Part shown: one piece after another, positions 44,831 through 58,599 of the stretch | How positions within the stretch are numbered: the first letter of the stretch is position 1 | Layout: the number at the start of each line of letters is the position of its first letter | Assembly: GCF_902686445.1 (NCBI RefSeq) | Contig: NC_062225.1 | Span: 93,918,581-93,982,580, forward strand | Direction: 5' to 3' | DNA from: Sciurus carolinensis | Lineage: Eukaryota > Chordata > Mammalia > Rodentia > Sciuridae | DNA length: 64,000 nt | Program-made: the position numbers and the translations under genes | The notes under the pieces: model-generated | The model's input: only the letters and a program-made list of their open reading frames with translations | Databases searched by the model: none | Told to the model about the DNA's origin: nothing

Positions 44831-45639
44831 CATCATGGGCCAACCAGCTCTCCACCCTCCACATGGCTAGCATCTCACCCACCACAGCCACACGGTCCCT
44901 GGGCATCCCTCTCTCAGTCTTGAGTCCTGCAGCTGTGTGGTCCCTGGGGGTCCTGCCTGTCAGAGGTCCCTAAAATCAGGACTTCCTAGCTTTATCTGCA
45001 TAATGATGCCTCCATTTTCTTGATACCTCGAGGCCTAACCCACTCCAGCACATTATCTAAATCTTCAAAAAGAAATGCATTTAGAAACCGTGCTAAGGAT
45101 ATTTTTAAAATTATTATGCATTCATTTATTTGTTTTGAGTGTAATTGAAAAGAAAAGTGCCCAGAAAGGTGGCTTGAGCTCACTCATTCCAGCACCAGCT
45201 TTGCAGAGCGAGCCTGAGTCACGTGCTGCAGACAGACACCTCTGCAGCACCTAGTCTTTTAGCTGAGTCGGGTGTCCTGAGCATCACACCAGGAATGCCC
45301 TCGGTTGACCCCGAGCACAGCGGAAGTCCGGTGGAGGTCCAGGGCTCCTCCCAGGCCCCTGCTTGCTTGCCGCACGCTGAGTTGCGGGCACCTCTGAACC
45401 GTAGGCGCTGGCCCCGCCCTTCCCTAGAGAGGCCCTGAGGCCAGGGAAGGAAGGCCTGCAGGGCAGGGCAGTGAGGGGCTGAGGTTCCTGGAGAGGCCTG
45501 GAGGAGGAGCAGGAGGCCTTGGGAACACCAGGCCCAGTGTAGAACCCTCTGGTGGTCCCGGGATAGGGTTCACACCTAAGACTGAACTCCAGAAGAGACA
45601 AAAGTGCAGAACATCATGCAAATTGAAATGTGACCTATA

Positions 45640-46140
45640 AGAGTCTGTCTTTCCTTGGGTTTCGGGTAAAATATTTTAGAATTTGGCCAGAGTCATGTAT
45701 TCTGCTTTCAGTGGCCTGGTTTCCTTCTGTTTGGAGAGGAAATAGCAGAGCCTTAGCATAAGAAGGACTACGTATCATTTTCCATATAAAATGCCTTTGT
45801 TTTGCCCGTCTCTAAATATCTTTGTTTCTCATTTATATAAAAGAATGAAAATAAACAAATGCACATTTAGAACAAGATCTGTTCAAGAAAACATAATATT
45901 TAACTGAAATTTCTATTCAAAGGCTGATACATGTGGCCCAAATGGTTCCAGGTTACAAATGTGTTCAGTTACTGTAAACAAGGCCTAAGTTTGCACTGTT
46001 GTGATTTATTTTAACATTGAGGGAACTATGAAACAAGATTTTTCATATTTCATGCTTTACTAATTAAAATAGAGTTTCCATAAACAAAGGAAACAAACAG
46101 AAACCTCCAAGGGGCTCCCCAAGAAACCCTTCCAAGAAAA
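45640..46140. other. AT-rich intronic block, unassigned
   Basis: About 500 bases of AT-rich, non-tandem sequence in a GC-rich intron. It contains no open frame of note. Candidate for conserved noncoding DNA or an old repeat; not resolved by eye. Confidence 0.45.
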
Positions 46141-47152
46141 TCAGTGCAACATTTTAGGCTGTTATTCCAGTCAGCGTGCTCACTGTACTTTAGCCACCAA
46201 GCTCCAGATCAGAGCCTGGGACAGACTCACCCAGAGGGCTCAGTTCAGAGGTCACCAAGCAGGCAGAGAGGTCGGCCCCAGGTCAGTCCAGCCAGAGCTC
46301 CGTCACGTGGGCAGCACCTGTGGCCTTTGTTGACAGCACTTTAAGACCAGCAGTTGTTTCCATCTCGATGACAGGCTTTGGGGCCTGGGCTAGTGAGCGA
46401 AGGCTCCTTCCCACCCAGCAGGGGTGTGCAGAGCACGCCTGTCCCTGAGAGCGTTCTGCCTGCCTGCCATCAGAGCCAGTGTGACCTTGTTCCTCAGTAC
46501 TTGGAAACAGAGTGGCCTCTGCTGGCCCTGGGTGTCCACCCACACTATGTTCCACCCCATGGAACAAATCTTGGGGTGCTGGCAGTATCCTGGACTTCTG
46601 GGGAGTTGCTTGACAGCACTGCTCACAGACTTGGCGTGAAGCGGGTCCCCTCCCACCCACCGAGAGCAGCACAACACACTTCCCTGTGCATGCTCAATTA
46701 CCAGGGCACACGGGGAGAGCACCCGCTGTCCTGCCCTACAGTCACCGCACAGACGCGGCCCTCCTTCCTGCCGTCTTGGAAGACAGATAGGGTGTCAGAA
46801 TATAGAGGAAGCCTTTTCAAAACCTTCTGATGAATGAACACTCAAAAATGCAACTTCAGTTCGTAACAAAACTGCTTCCATCCCTGCTTCCCTGTCTCTG
46901 GCAGGGTTTTGTGCAGAAGGAAACCCACGCAGTGCTGTCCGCTATGTTCGCCCTGCTCAGGTCCAGTCTGAGACACCAGTGCCACGTGTTGGCCACTGAC
47001 CTGTCTTCGCTGTGTGTGCCAGTGCAAAACCCTGTGATCTTTACGATCACACATTTTAGTGCACAGATGTAAAATTGTTTCTTGATGTTGAGGGATGTAT
47101 CTGATGACCTCCCGGTAGATGGGATTACGACAATTTCATGAAGGTCCTGGTC

Positions 47153-47262
47153 CTTTCGTTTAGATAGATATTGCTATGTTGCACACTGGTCTTGAACTAC
47201 TGGCTTCAAGTGATCCTCCTGCCTCAGCCTCCCAAGTAGCTGTCACCACTGTGGCAGGGGGC
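47153..47262 (-). mobile_element. FLAM/B1-like 7SL-derived SINE
   Basis: The reverse complement reads 'ctacttgggaggctgaggca', 'ggaggatcacttgaagccag', 'agttcaagaccagtgtgcaa', 'catagcaatatct', the standard left-monomer order of 7SL-derived SINEs. It is diverged and lacks a clear tail. Confidence 0.75.
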
Positions 47263-48528
47263 CCAAAGTTTCTTGAGTAGCAAATGACAAAGTAAAGCCA
47301 AGGAGCCAGGGGGACAGGGGCTCAGGCCTGCAGTTCTCGCTGTGGCTCCGGTCTGCTGCTCCTCCAGGGAAGGGTCACTGCCCTGAGGTCAAATGCCCAT
47401 CTGTGAGCACTCCTGAATTTCCTCTCAGTGTTGTCTGAATCCGATGTCACCTTCGCTGAGTACTATTTAAAATACGTTTTGATTTTTTCCATCAGCATTC
47501 TTAAGTGTCTATGAAAATCATTCTCTCTTGGTGTTGCTTAGTCTCAAGGCAGGCACAGGAAGGACCCAGACGGGGCGGGAGGACCAGGGACCTCCTACCT
47601 AGGACATCGCCAGCCACATGTGCAGATTCTGAGGGGGGTGACCCATTGCTCTTTTTCTCTGAGTGTTTCTACCCAGAGTACCTTTGAAGTAGAAAAGAAA
47701 AACCATGGATGAAGCCTAGCGCTTTGTCTAGGGTAACTTCCTACCATCGGGAACTTAAAATAGTCCAGGTGCTGCTGTTCCTGGTGACCATCCGGAAAGC
47801 CAGGCCTGGCCCCTGTGCTTTAAGACCTGCTCCACGGGCCCCACGTCAGGCCAGCCTCCCTGCCAGGAGCGTCTGTTTCCATGGAAACCCTTTCAGAGCC
47901 CAGGCTGTAGGGCATGTGCTGCCTCCACTTCTGTCCCACGTGGGCCTCCCTTCACAGGGAAGGTGAGCTCCTGGACATGCAGGCGCCCATCAAACCATGC
48001 TAAGTCCACTCTACACCACCCCTGCCACCAAGACCCTGGAGTCCATAGCTTCCAAGAGCAGAGATTCCCTGTTAGATGAATAATCACCCGAGCTCTCACA
48101 ACCGCAGGAAAAAAAATGTTTGAATGTTGAGATTTCTTAAAGCTAGGAAACTTGTGTGTAAATTCAAGAGTTTAAAAATGCCCCCAATGTCTTGAGCAGC
48201 TGCTAGGAATGGATGCCCAGAGCAGCTGGGGAGAGGTGATGGCCTCTGCTGAGCTGCCTTGGGTCGCCCAGGTCACCTGAGGAAGAGCCACTGGAGGACA
48301 ACAGGGCCACTACACTTAGCACCTGGGTGGCCCCCTGGGCGCTGTGCTGGGGCAGGATGGGCTGCCCAGCTCTGTCCAGGCCTTCCTGCCCATGGCCTCA
48401 GACCTGGCAGAGAAAGGCCCCAAATCCACAGGACCAGCCGCGCGAGAACTGGGTTGTGATCAGGGGACACGCTTGGGATCTTGATAGTCAAAGCAAACCT
48501 TCAAAAAGATTGGCTTCTTTACGGGGAC

Positions 48529-48551
48529 TTTTTTTTTTTTTTTTTTTTTTT
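48529..48551. repeat. Poly-T run
   Basis: About 23 consecutive T, with a second run of about ten T near 48592-48601. Confidence 0.95.
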
Positions 48552-49767
48552 GCCAACACTGAGAAAACTCTGGAAAGGAGCTCCATCAATATTTTTTTTT
48601 TTGAGGACGCTTATTTTCTTACCAGAGGATGAACTGGACATTAGTAAAGGGAGCCATATGCACAAAACAGCAGCAAAGGGGTTTCTCGTAGGCAGCAAAT
48701 TTGAGTTTAGTTGCATTTTTTTGGCTATAATATCTGTCTTTGAATTCAAGCAAAATATGGCAACTTCCTTGACTCCCACCAAATGAAAAAAGACGTGAAA
48801 AATATTTACTGGTATCCAAATGAGTAAATTTCAAATTAAATTGTGATAAATTCTTATTGTTAGGAAAAGTTTAAAAGTCCCTTTTATTCCTTCGTGGCTG
48901 GTAGGAAGACATGCCTGGCTCACATCAGCCCCGGCTGACAGAACGCCTCTCTGTTGCCCAGCTTTCCCTGCAGGAGTCCCCAGGTCAGGGCTGGTCCCCG
49001 AGGCTGACATCTGGAAAATCAGCCAGCTACCCCAGCCACGCAGTTTCTGCTGTAGCCGCCTGGCCTGGGGATCACCCTTACGATGTGAAAGGCCCTTACA
49101 CATCAAAAGGCAGCTCCACAGGCAACCTTTAAAATATCTCATCCCTTTCTTAGGGCTAAAGGGGAATTCGAAATTTTCTGAATACTTCTGAGTGTCCAGA
49201 TAAGGCGTCCACACACTTGAAGTCCGTTCTGACTCCCGTGTCTCCTGCTCCTTGACACCCTGAGCCCCCGAGCAGCCCATCCTCCAGCTGGGCCGGCACT
49301 CACGCCAGCTCAGAGCAGCTTCTGGGAGGAAAGGGAGCTGGACTCTTAGTGTGCCTTTGTGACCTCGCAACCCCATCTCAGGTGCTTGGGCACAGGCCGG
49401 CACTCAGCTCCACCTGCGTCCTACAACACGGGGCCCAGGCTCACGGCAACACTCTCTCCTTGTTACCTTTGGAGGCCTAGGAATTTATCGAAAGAGGACT
49501 TTTGTTTTGATTTTTATCCCTGAGTGCTCCCCCTCGTGCTGGGTCAAGAGCAGTGTCGTGGCTCACGGTGGAAAGCCTTTGCCGTTCTGTCTGCTTGTCC
49601 TCAGGGGCAGGTCAAAGAAGTTGCATGTAGAGGGTTAAAACTCTTCAAAAGAAACCCTCTCCCCATCAAGCCGTGGCCTTGCACACTTAGCTGACCAGAC
49701 AAACCACCCTATGTGGGTTTTAAACAGATGCTGTGTAGGTGCCCAGGGACCTTAACAAGGTCCCTGA

Positions 49768-49806
49768 GGATACGGCCTGCAGGTACGGCCTGCAGGTACG
49801 GTCTGT
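49768..49806. repeat. Short tandem repeat, tacggcctgcagg unit
   Basis: Two exact and one partial copy of a 13-base unit in a row (third copy tacggtctgtgg). Confidence 0.85.
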
Positions 49807-50424
49807 GGTTAGAGATGCTCTCCCACACTACACTCCACGCTGCTAGGCCTAACAAGGGTTTTGGGTGAATCAGGTCACCTGAGTGCCCAGTGACAGTCTG
49901 GAAGCCTGTTGGCCTGCATCCCACAGCCAGGGCACAAACTGGGCCTTTACAGGACCCTGGGGTGCCCACAGAGCGAGGGAGCCCCATGTGGTGCCAGCTC
50001 AGACTAAGACCATAAGTTGGTTGTGGGGCAAATCTTCCCAGCACCTCTCTGACGTCCAGCACTGCCTGGCGTGACCGCAAACCCTCACTGCTGCCCTCCT
50101 CCAGGTTGAGGGCAGCAGTGAGGAGGGACCGCAGCCCTCAGGAGGAACTCGAGTCTGGGGTCAACCCCTGGAGACCAAGGATGCTGCCCACTCCAGAGGC
50201 AGGGCAGTCAGTGCACCAGACTCACAGTCCTGGAAATGTCCTTGTGCTTGAAGGAAGGAGGGAGCCAGAGGTCTGTAGAGATGAACGAGCCAGGACCTGA
50301 GCTCAGGTCAGTTTAGCCTCCTTCGATTGCAAGGTTAAGCACAGAGAGCTTGCTGTGTACAAGTAGAAGTCAGTCGGGGTGCTCCCTCTTTCCAGTGAGC
50401 TAACCAGCTGGCATTTGCTTGCAG

Positions 50425-50487
50425 GTGCCCCACCCCTGGCTGTGACGGGTCTGGACACATCACCGGCAACTATGCTTCCCATCGGAG
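50425..50487 (+). CDS. MYT1L: MYT1L exon: CCHHC zinc finger of the C-terminal cluster
   Basis: This 63-bp exon has acceptor tggcatttgcttgcag and donor gtacgt. It completes Lys, then reads [20 protein letters not shown] and leaves AG of a Ser codon. It supplies four zinc ligands (C, C, H, H), and the fifth (LSGC) is at 51785. It has the same length and phases as the cassette exon at 20704, and only one finger residue differs, so the two are old paralogous exons. In MYT1L this is the first of three fingers in the canonical C-terminal cluster, which binds AAGTT-containing sites. Confidence 0.97.
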
Positions 50488-53316
<2,829 letters not shown>

Positions 53317-54270
53317 TGAGTGCCTCGCTGGGGCAGCTGCCCAGCGGCTGAGCTGCTGGAGAGGCTGCAGCTTCTGCTTCCTCACCACTTAGAGAAACAA
53401 CAGCCACCAGGTCAGACTAGTGAAATGCGGAGGCTGGGAAAGCTGAACAGAACCAGTGGAGCACCAGCTGCTCAGAGTCACATCTGTGCCTTGGGCAGGG
53501 TGTTCAAGTGCTGCTCACCAGGACCACACTAAGTGTGCACGGGTCTCAGTTGGTTGCAGGAGTCCCAGTGGAAAGAGACCCGACTGTCCCAGCAGGTGTA
53601 TGTCAAAGATGCAAAATCCCCCAGGACCCATGAACGCCCTTGACTTTTCTTTGCTTAATTTCAAAGGAAACACAGCCAAGACAATCTAACTTATCTTGGA
53701 TGAGTCCCGTTTTGAGGCATGCGGCTTGATGGGCTCCTCGGGGAAGTGACAGGCCTGAGTGGACCCGCTCCTCTGGTGACACCTGGCCTGAGCAGGTGAC
53801 AGAGGCGCTCAAGAGGCCCTGCAGCAAACACTTGCCCTGGGGGGGACTCCACCATGTACTCCTGCAGAGACCCTCCTGTGCGTCTCGCATCCCTGTAAAA
53901 CCACACAGAATACAAAATGAACAGTGGAGACCAGCAGACCAAAAGAACGGCAGCAAGTCAGGAATGACATGAGGCTCCAAGCCTGAGGAGGGTTGCTTAG
54001 GACGCCTCTGCTCAGGGGGCAACTGCAAGTGCTATGAATACACGTAAAAGAAAGGCCAGATGTCACCCTCCCTTCCAAGGCAGGGGGACCCTTGAAAGAA
54101 GAGCTCACACACAGGACGTGCCTGCCTCTGAGCAGTTTGCTCCCTTGCACACCAGCAGGTCACTGTGTCCCTTCAATCTCTGCACAAGGACAGGGGCCTC
54201 TGTCCACAGTGCACCAAGGCCAGCAGGATGACCCTCCCTGGCTCCGCCGACTGACCCCATCACCATCTCC

Positions 54271-55711
54271 ACAGAGCCCCACAGAGCCCCACAGAGCCCC
54301 TACAGAGCCCCACAGAACCCCCAGAGCCCCACAGAGCCCCACAGAGCCCCACAGAGCCCCACAGAGCCCCACAGAGCCCCTACAGAGCCCCACAGAACCC
54401 CCAGAGCCCCACAGAGCCCCACAGAGCCCCACAGAGCCCCACAGAGCCCCTACAGAGACCCACAGAGCCCCACAGAGCCCCGCAGAACCCCACAGAGCCC
54501 CACAGAGCCCCACAGAACCCCACAGAGCCCCACAGAGCCCCGCAGAACCCCGCAGAGCCCCACAGAGCCCCGCAGAGCCCCGCAGACCCCCACAGAGCCC
54601 CGCAGAGCCCCACAGAGCCCCGCAGAACCCCACAGAGCCCCACAGAGCCCCGCAGAACCCCACAGAGCCCCACAGAGCCCCACAGAGCCCGCAGAGCCCC
54701 ACAGAGCCCCGCAGACCCCCGCAGAGCCCCGCAGAGCCCCACAGAGCCCCACAGAGCCCCGCAGAACCCCACAGAGCCCCGCAGACCCCCGCAGAGCCCC
54801 ACAGAGCCCCGCAGACCCCCGCAGAGCCCCGCAGAGCCCCACAGAGCCCCGCAGACCCCCGCAGAGCCCCGCAGAGCCCCCACAGAGTCCCCACAGAGCC
54901 CCGCAGAGCCCCCACAGAGCCCCACAGAGTCCCCGCAGAGCCCCACAGAGCCCCACAGAGCCCCGCAGACCCCCGCAGAGCCCCGCAGAGCCCCGCAGAG
55001 CCCCACAGAGCCCCGCAGAGCCCCACAGAGCCCCCACAGAGCCCCGCAGACCCCCGCAGAGCCCCGCAGAGCCCACAGAGTCCCCGCAGAGCCCCACAGA
55101 ATCCCACAGAGCCCTACAGAGCCCCCACAGAGCCCCGCAGAGCCCCACAGAGCCCCACAGAGCCCCCACAGAGTCCCACAGAGCCCCACAGAGCCCCCAC
55201 AGAGCCCCGCAGAGCCCCGCAGAGCCCCACAGAGCCCCGCAGAGCCCCACAGAGCCCCCACAGAGCCCCGCAGACCCCCGCAGAGCCCCGCAGAGCCCCA
55301 CAGAGTCCCCGCAGAGCCCCACAGAATCCCACAGAGCCCCACAGAGCCCCCACAGAGCCCCGCAGAGCCCCACAGAGCCCCACAGAGCCCCCACAGAGTC
55401 CCACAGAGCCCCACAGAGCCCCCACAGAGCCCCGCAGAGCCCCGCAGAGCCCCACAGAGCCCCACAGAACCCCCAGAGCCCCACAGAGCCCCCACAGAGC
55501 CCCACAGAACCCCCAGAGCCCCACAGAGCCCCGCAGAGCCCCACAGAGCCCCACAGAGCCCCGCAGACCCCCGCAGAGCCCCGCAGAGCCCCACAGTGTC
55601 CCCGCAGAGCCCCACAGAGCCCCACAGAGCCCCACAGAGTCCCCGCAGAGCCCCACAGAGCCCCACAGAGCCCCACAGAGCCCCACAGAGTCCCCACAGA
55701 GACCCACAGAG
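54271..55711. repeat. 10-bp minisatellite, unit ACAGAGCCCC
   Basis: About 1.44 kb of head-to-tail 10-base units, roughly 140 copies by length. Main variants are gcagagcccc, gcagaccccc, acagaacccc and acagagtccc, with a few 9- or 11-base units. Because the unit has no T on the plus strand (stop codons need T) and no stop on the minus strand in any frame, both strands stay open: a 549-aa Pro-rich plus frame and minus frames of 270-462 aa. These are not genes. On the minus strand each unit supplies a GGGG tract spaced by six bases. A 224-225 base block is duplicated inside the array (anchor acagaatccc at 55096 and 55321). Confidence 0.97.
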
Positions 55712-56440
55712 GCTTCCCCAATGCCAGCTGCTCCACTGTAGGCTCTCCCCCACCACCAGCTCTCCCACTGCCTCTTTCTTTCCCCAAGGACTACTCCACC
55801 AGGGCCTCTGAGCAGAGTGTTCCTGGAAGCCTGCGCCATGAGCAGATGGGGTTCAGCAGACACCTCTCTCAGCCTCCTTGTCTCTGGAGGCTGCAGAGTT
55901 CCTGGGCATGAGTGAGATGGCTCCACCCAGAGCCAGCCACTGCCAGGCCTGGGGCCACAGTCGGTGCAGGGCCAGGCTGTGATGTAAAGACAGCATGTCC
56001 GTTATCTCAGGTGGGCTCTGCAGGGGCTGTGTGTGGAGGACTGCGGCTCGAGCAGGATGGAATGACTGTTTGGGTTCCTTGAGGGGATGAAAGGTGGCAC
56101 GCTCAACAGGCTGGCCTGCAGCACTGAAGACACTCGACACGGTGCAGCCAGGGCCACCACAGGGACAGAAGGACAAGAGCAGGGGTGGATGGGAGGGCCA
56201 TGTTGCAGCGGAGCAGGACGGAGCAGCCTTCGGTTTGGCCTTGCTGTTACAGTAGTGGCAAACCACACGTAGGACAGAATTCACTGTCTTAGCTGAGCTT
56301 AGACGCATGGCTGGGTGGTGTCACCGATGACCACCTGCCTACAAAACGTCTCCAGAACTGCCTCAGCCTGCCAAGCAGAAGCAGGACACTGTAGGAAAAG
56401 CTGCCTAACCTCACCCCACCATGTCACCTCTGCTTCCCCC

Positions 56441-58145
56441 AGTCTGATGGTGCTAGGGACCTCGCCTGAGTGGGCTCCTGCAGCATTTGTCCTGAGTGAC
56501 CAAGTCTGATGGTGCTAGGGACCTCGCCTGAGTAGACTCCTGCAGCATTTGTCCTGAGTGACCAAGTCTGATGGTGCTAGGGACCTCGCCTGAGTGGGCT
56601 CCTGCAGCATTTGTCCTGAGTGACCAAGTCTGATGGGCTAGGGACCTCACCTGAGTAGACTCCTGCAGCATTTGTCCTGGGTGACCAAGTCTGATGGTGC
56701 TAGGGACCTCACCTGAGTGGGCTCCTGCGGCATTTGTCCTGGGTGACCAAGTCTGATGGTGCTAGGGACCTCGCCTGAGTGGGCTCCTGCAGCATTTGTC
56801 CTGAGTGACCAAGTCTGATGGTGCTAGGGACCTCAGCTGAGTGGACACCTGCAGCATTTGTCCTGGGTGACCAACTCTGATGGTGCTAGGGACCTCAGCT
56901 GAGTGGACACCTGCAGCATTTGTCCTGAGTGACCAAGTCTGATGGTGCTAGGGACCTCGCCTGAGTGGGCTCCTGCAGCATTTGTCCTGAGTGACCAAGT
57001 CCGATGGTGCTAGGGACCTCAGCTGAGTAGCATTTGTCCTCAGAGACTATCCTTGAATCTGATGGTGCTAGGGACCTCAGCTGAGTGGGCTCCTGCAGCA
57101 TTTGTCCTGAGTGACCAAGTCTGATGGTGCTAGGGACCTCAGCTGAGTGGACTCCTGTAGCATTTGTCCTGAGTGACCAAGTCTGATGGTGCTAGGGACC
57201 TCAGCTGAGTGGGCTCCTGCAGCATTTGTCCTGAGTGACCAAGTCTGATGGTGCTAGGGACCTCAGCTGAGTAGCATTTGTCCTCAGAGACTATCCTTGA
57301 ATCTGATGGTGCTAGGGACCTCGCCTGACTGGGCTCCTGCAGCATTTGTCCTGAGTGACCAAGTCTGATGGTGCTAGGGACCTCGCTTGAGTGGGCTCCT
57401 GCAGCATTTGTCCTGAGTGACCAAGTCTGATGGTGCTAGGGACCTCGCCTGAGTGGGCTCCTGCAGCATTTGTCCTGAGTGACCAAGTCCGATGGTGCTA
57501 GGGACCTCAGCTGAGTAGCATTTGTCCTCAGAGACTATCCTTGAATCTGATGGTGCTAGGGACCTCAGCTGAGTGGGCTCCTGCAGCATTTGTCCTGGGT
57601 GACCAAGTCTGATGGTGCTAGGGACCTCAGCTGAGTGGACTCCTGTAGCATTTGTCCTGAGTGACCAAGTCTGATGGTGCTAGGGACCTCGCCTGAGTGG
57701 GCTCCTGCAGCATTTGTCCTGAGTGACCAAGTCTGATGGTGCTAGGGACCTCAGCTGAGTAGCATTTGTCCTCAGAGACTATCCTTGAATCTGATGGTGC
57801 TAGGGACCTCGCCTGACTGGGCTCCTGCAGCATTTGTCCTGAGTGACCAAGTCTGATGGTGCTAGGGACCTCGCTTGAGTGGGCTCCTGCAGCATTTGTC
57901 CTGAGTGACCAAGTCTGATGGTGCTAGGGACCTCGCCTGAGTGGACACGTGCAGCATTTGTCCTGGGTGACCAAGTCTGATGGTGCTAGGGACCTCGCCT
58001 GAGTGGACTCCTGCAGCATTTGTCCTGAGTGACCAAGTCTGATGGTGCTAGGGACCTCAGCTGAGTGGGCTCCTGCAGCATTTGTCCTGGGTAACCAAGT
58101 CTGATGGTCCTAGGAACCCAACCTACTGGGTTCCTGCAGCATTTG
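56441..58145. repeat. 62-bp minisatellite with nested 244- and 488-bp periods
   Basis: Unit of 62 bases starting agtctgatggtgctagggac and containing gcagcatttgtcctgagtga, repeated about 27 times. A shortened 58-base variant containing cagagactatccttga lies at 57041, 57285, 57529 and 57773, each exactly 244 bases apart (three 62s plus 58). Rare variants cctgtagcatt (57154, 57642) and gcctgactggg (57323, 57811) recur at exactly 488 bases. Minus-strand frames of 60-72 aa repeat with this pattern and are artefacts. Confidence 0.97.
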
Positions 58146-58315
58146 TACTTCTGTGACTGGCTTATCTTATTCAGTATAATGCCCTAATGTTATACATGTT
58201 GTGCCTGTGTTTGGATTTGCATTGTTTTTTGGACTGGATAATGAATGCCTCATTGTATGTTGGCCATCATTTTTATCTGTTTGACAAGTGTTCATTTATT
58301 TTATTCGGTAGGTTC
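58146..58315. mobile_element. Probable L1 3'-end fragment
   Basis: Directly after the minisatellite. 'gtgactggcttatcttattcagtataatgcc', 'ggactggataatgaatgcctcattgtatg' and 'tttttatctgtttgacaagtgttcattt' follow a common L1 3' pattern (actggcttatttcacttagcataatg...ggctgaataatattccattgtatg...tttatccattcatctgttgatgg). The first repeat-like segment overlaps the degenerate last minisatellite unit. Confidence 0.6.
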
Positions 58316-58599
58316 AGTAGTATTTTCTGAATACACAGTAATATTAATATCGTCCAAGAACACAACTCAACATAGGAATCTCAGCTTACTGGAGAGTTGG
58401 TCATCAGTATGCTTATGTCTTGTCTCTGGGGGCCCGTGGCCTTCTCAAGGCTTTCTGGGATGTCTGGCAGCTTTCTTAAAACTGTACACTTGGGTATGTC
58501 ACTGTCGGTGCATGGAGATGTATGGACCTTACACACCACACGTGCTATGGTGATAGACTGCCTTGGGAATGAGAAGCTAGCCTAAGTTGAAATAGAAGT

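Noticed and set aside
54092..55741. 549-aa proline-rich plus-strand open frame
   Set aside because: It is translation of the 10-bp tandem array; no start context, splice or domain evidence, and all other frames are open too.
54160..55926. Four minus-strand frames of 315, 462, 445 and 270 aa rich in Gly, Leu, Cys
   Set aside because: They are the reverse strand of the same array in different frames.
56441..58145. Regular repeats considered as a CRISPR-like array
   Set aside because: Units are contiguous with no unique spacers, and the genome is mammalian; it is a minisatellite.
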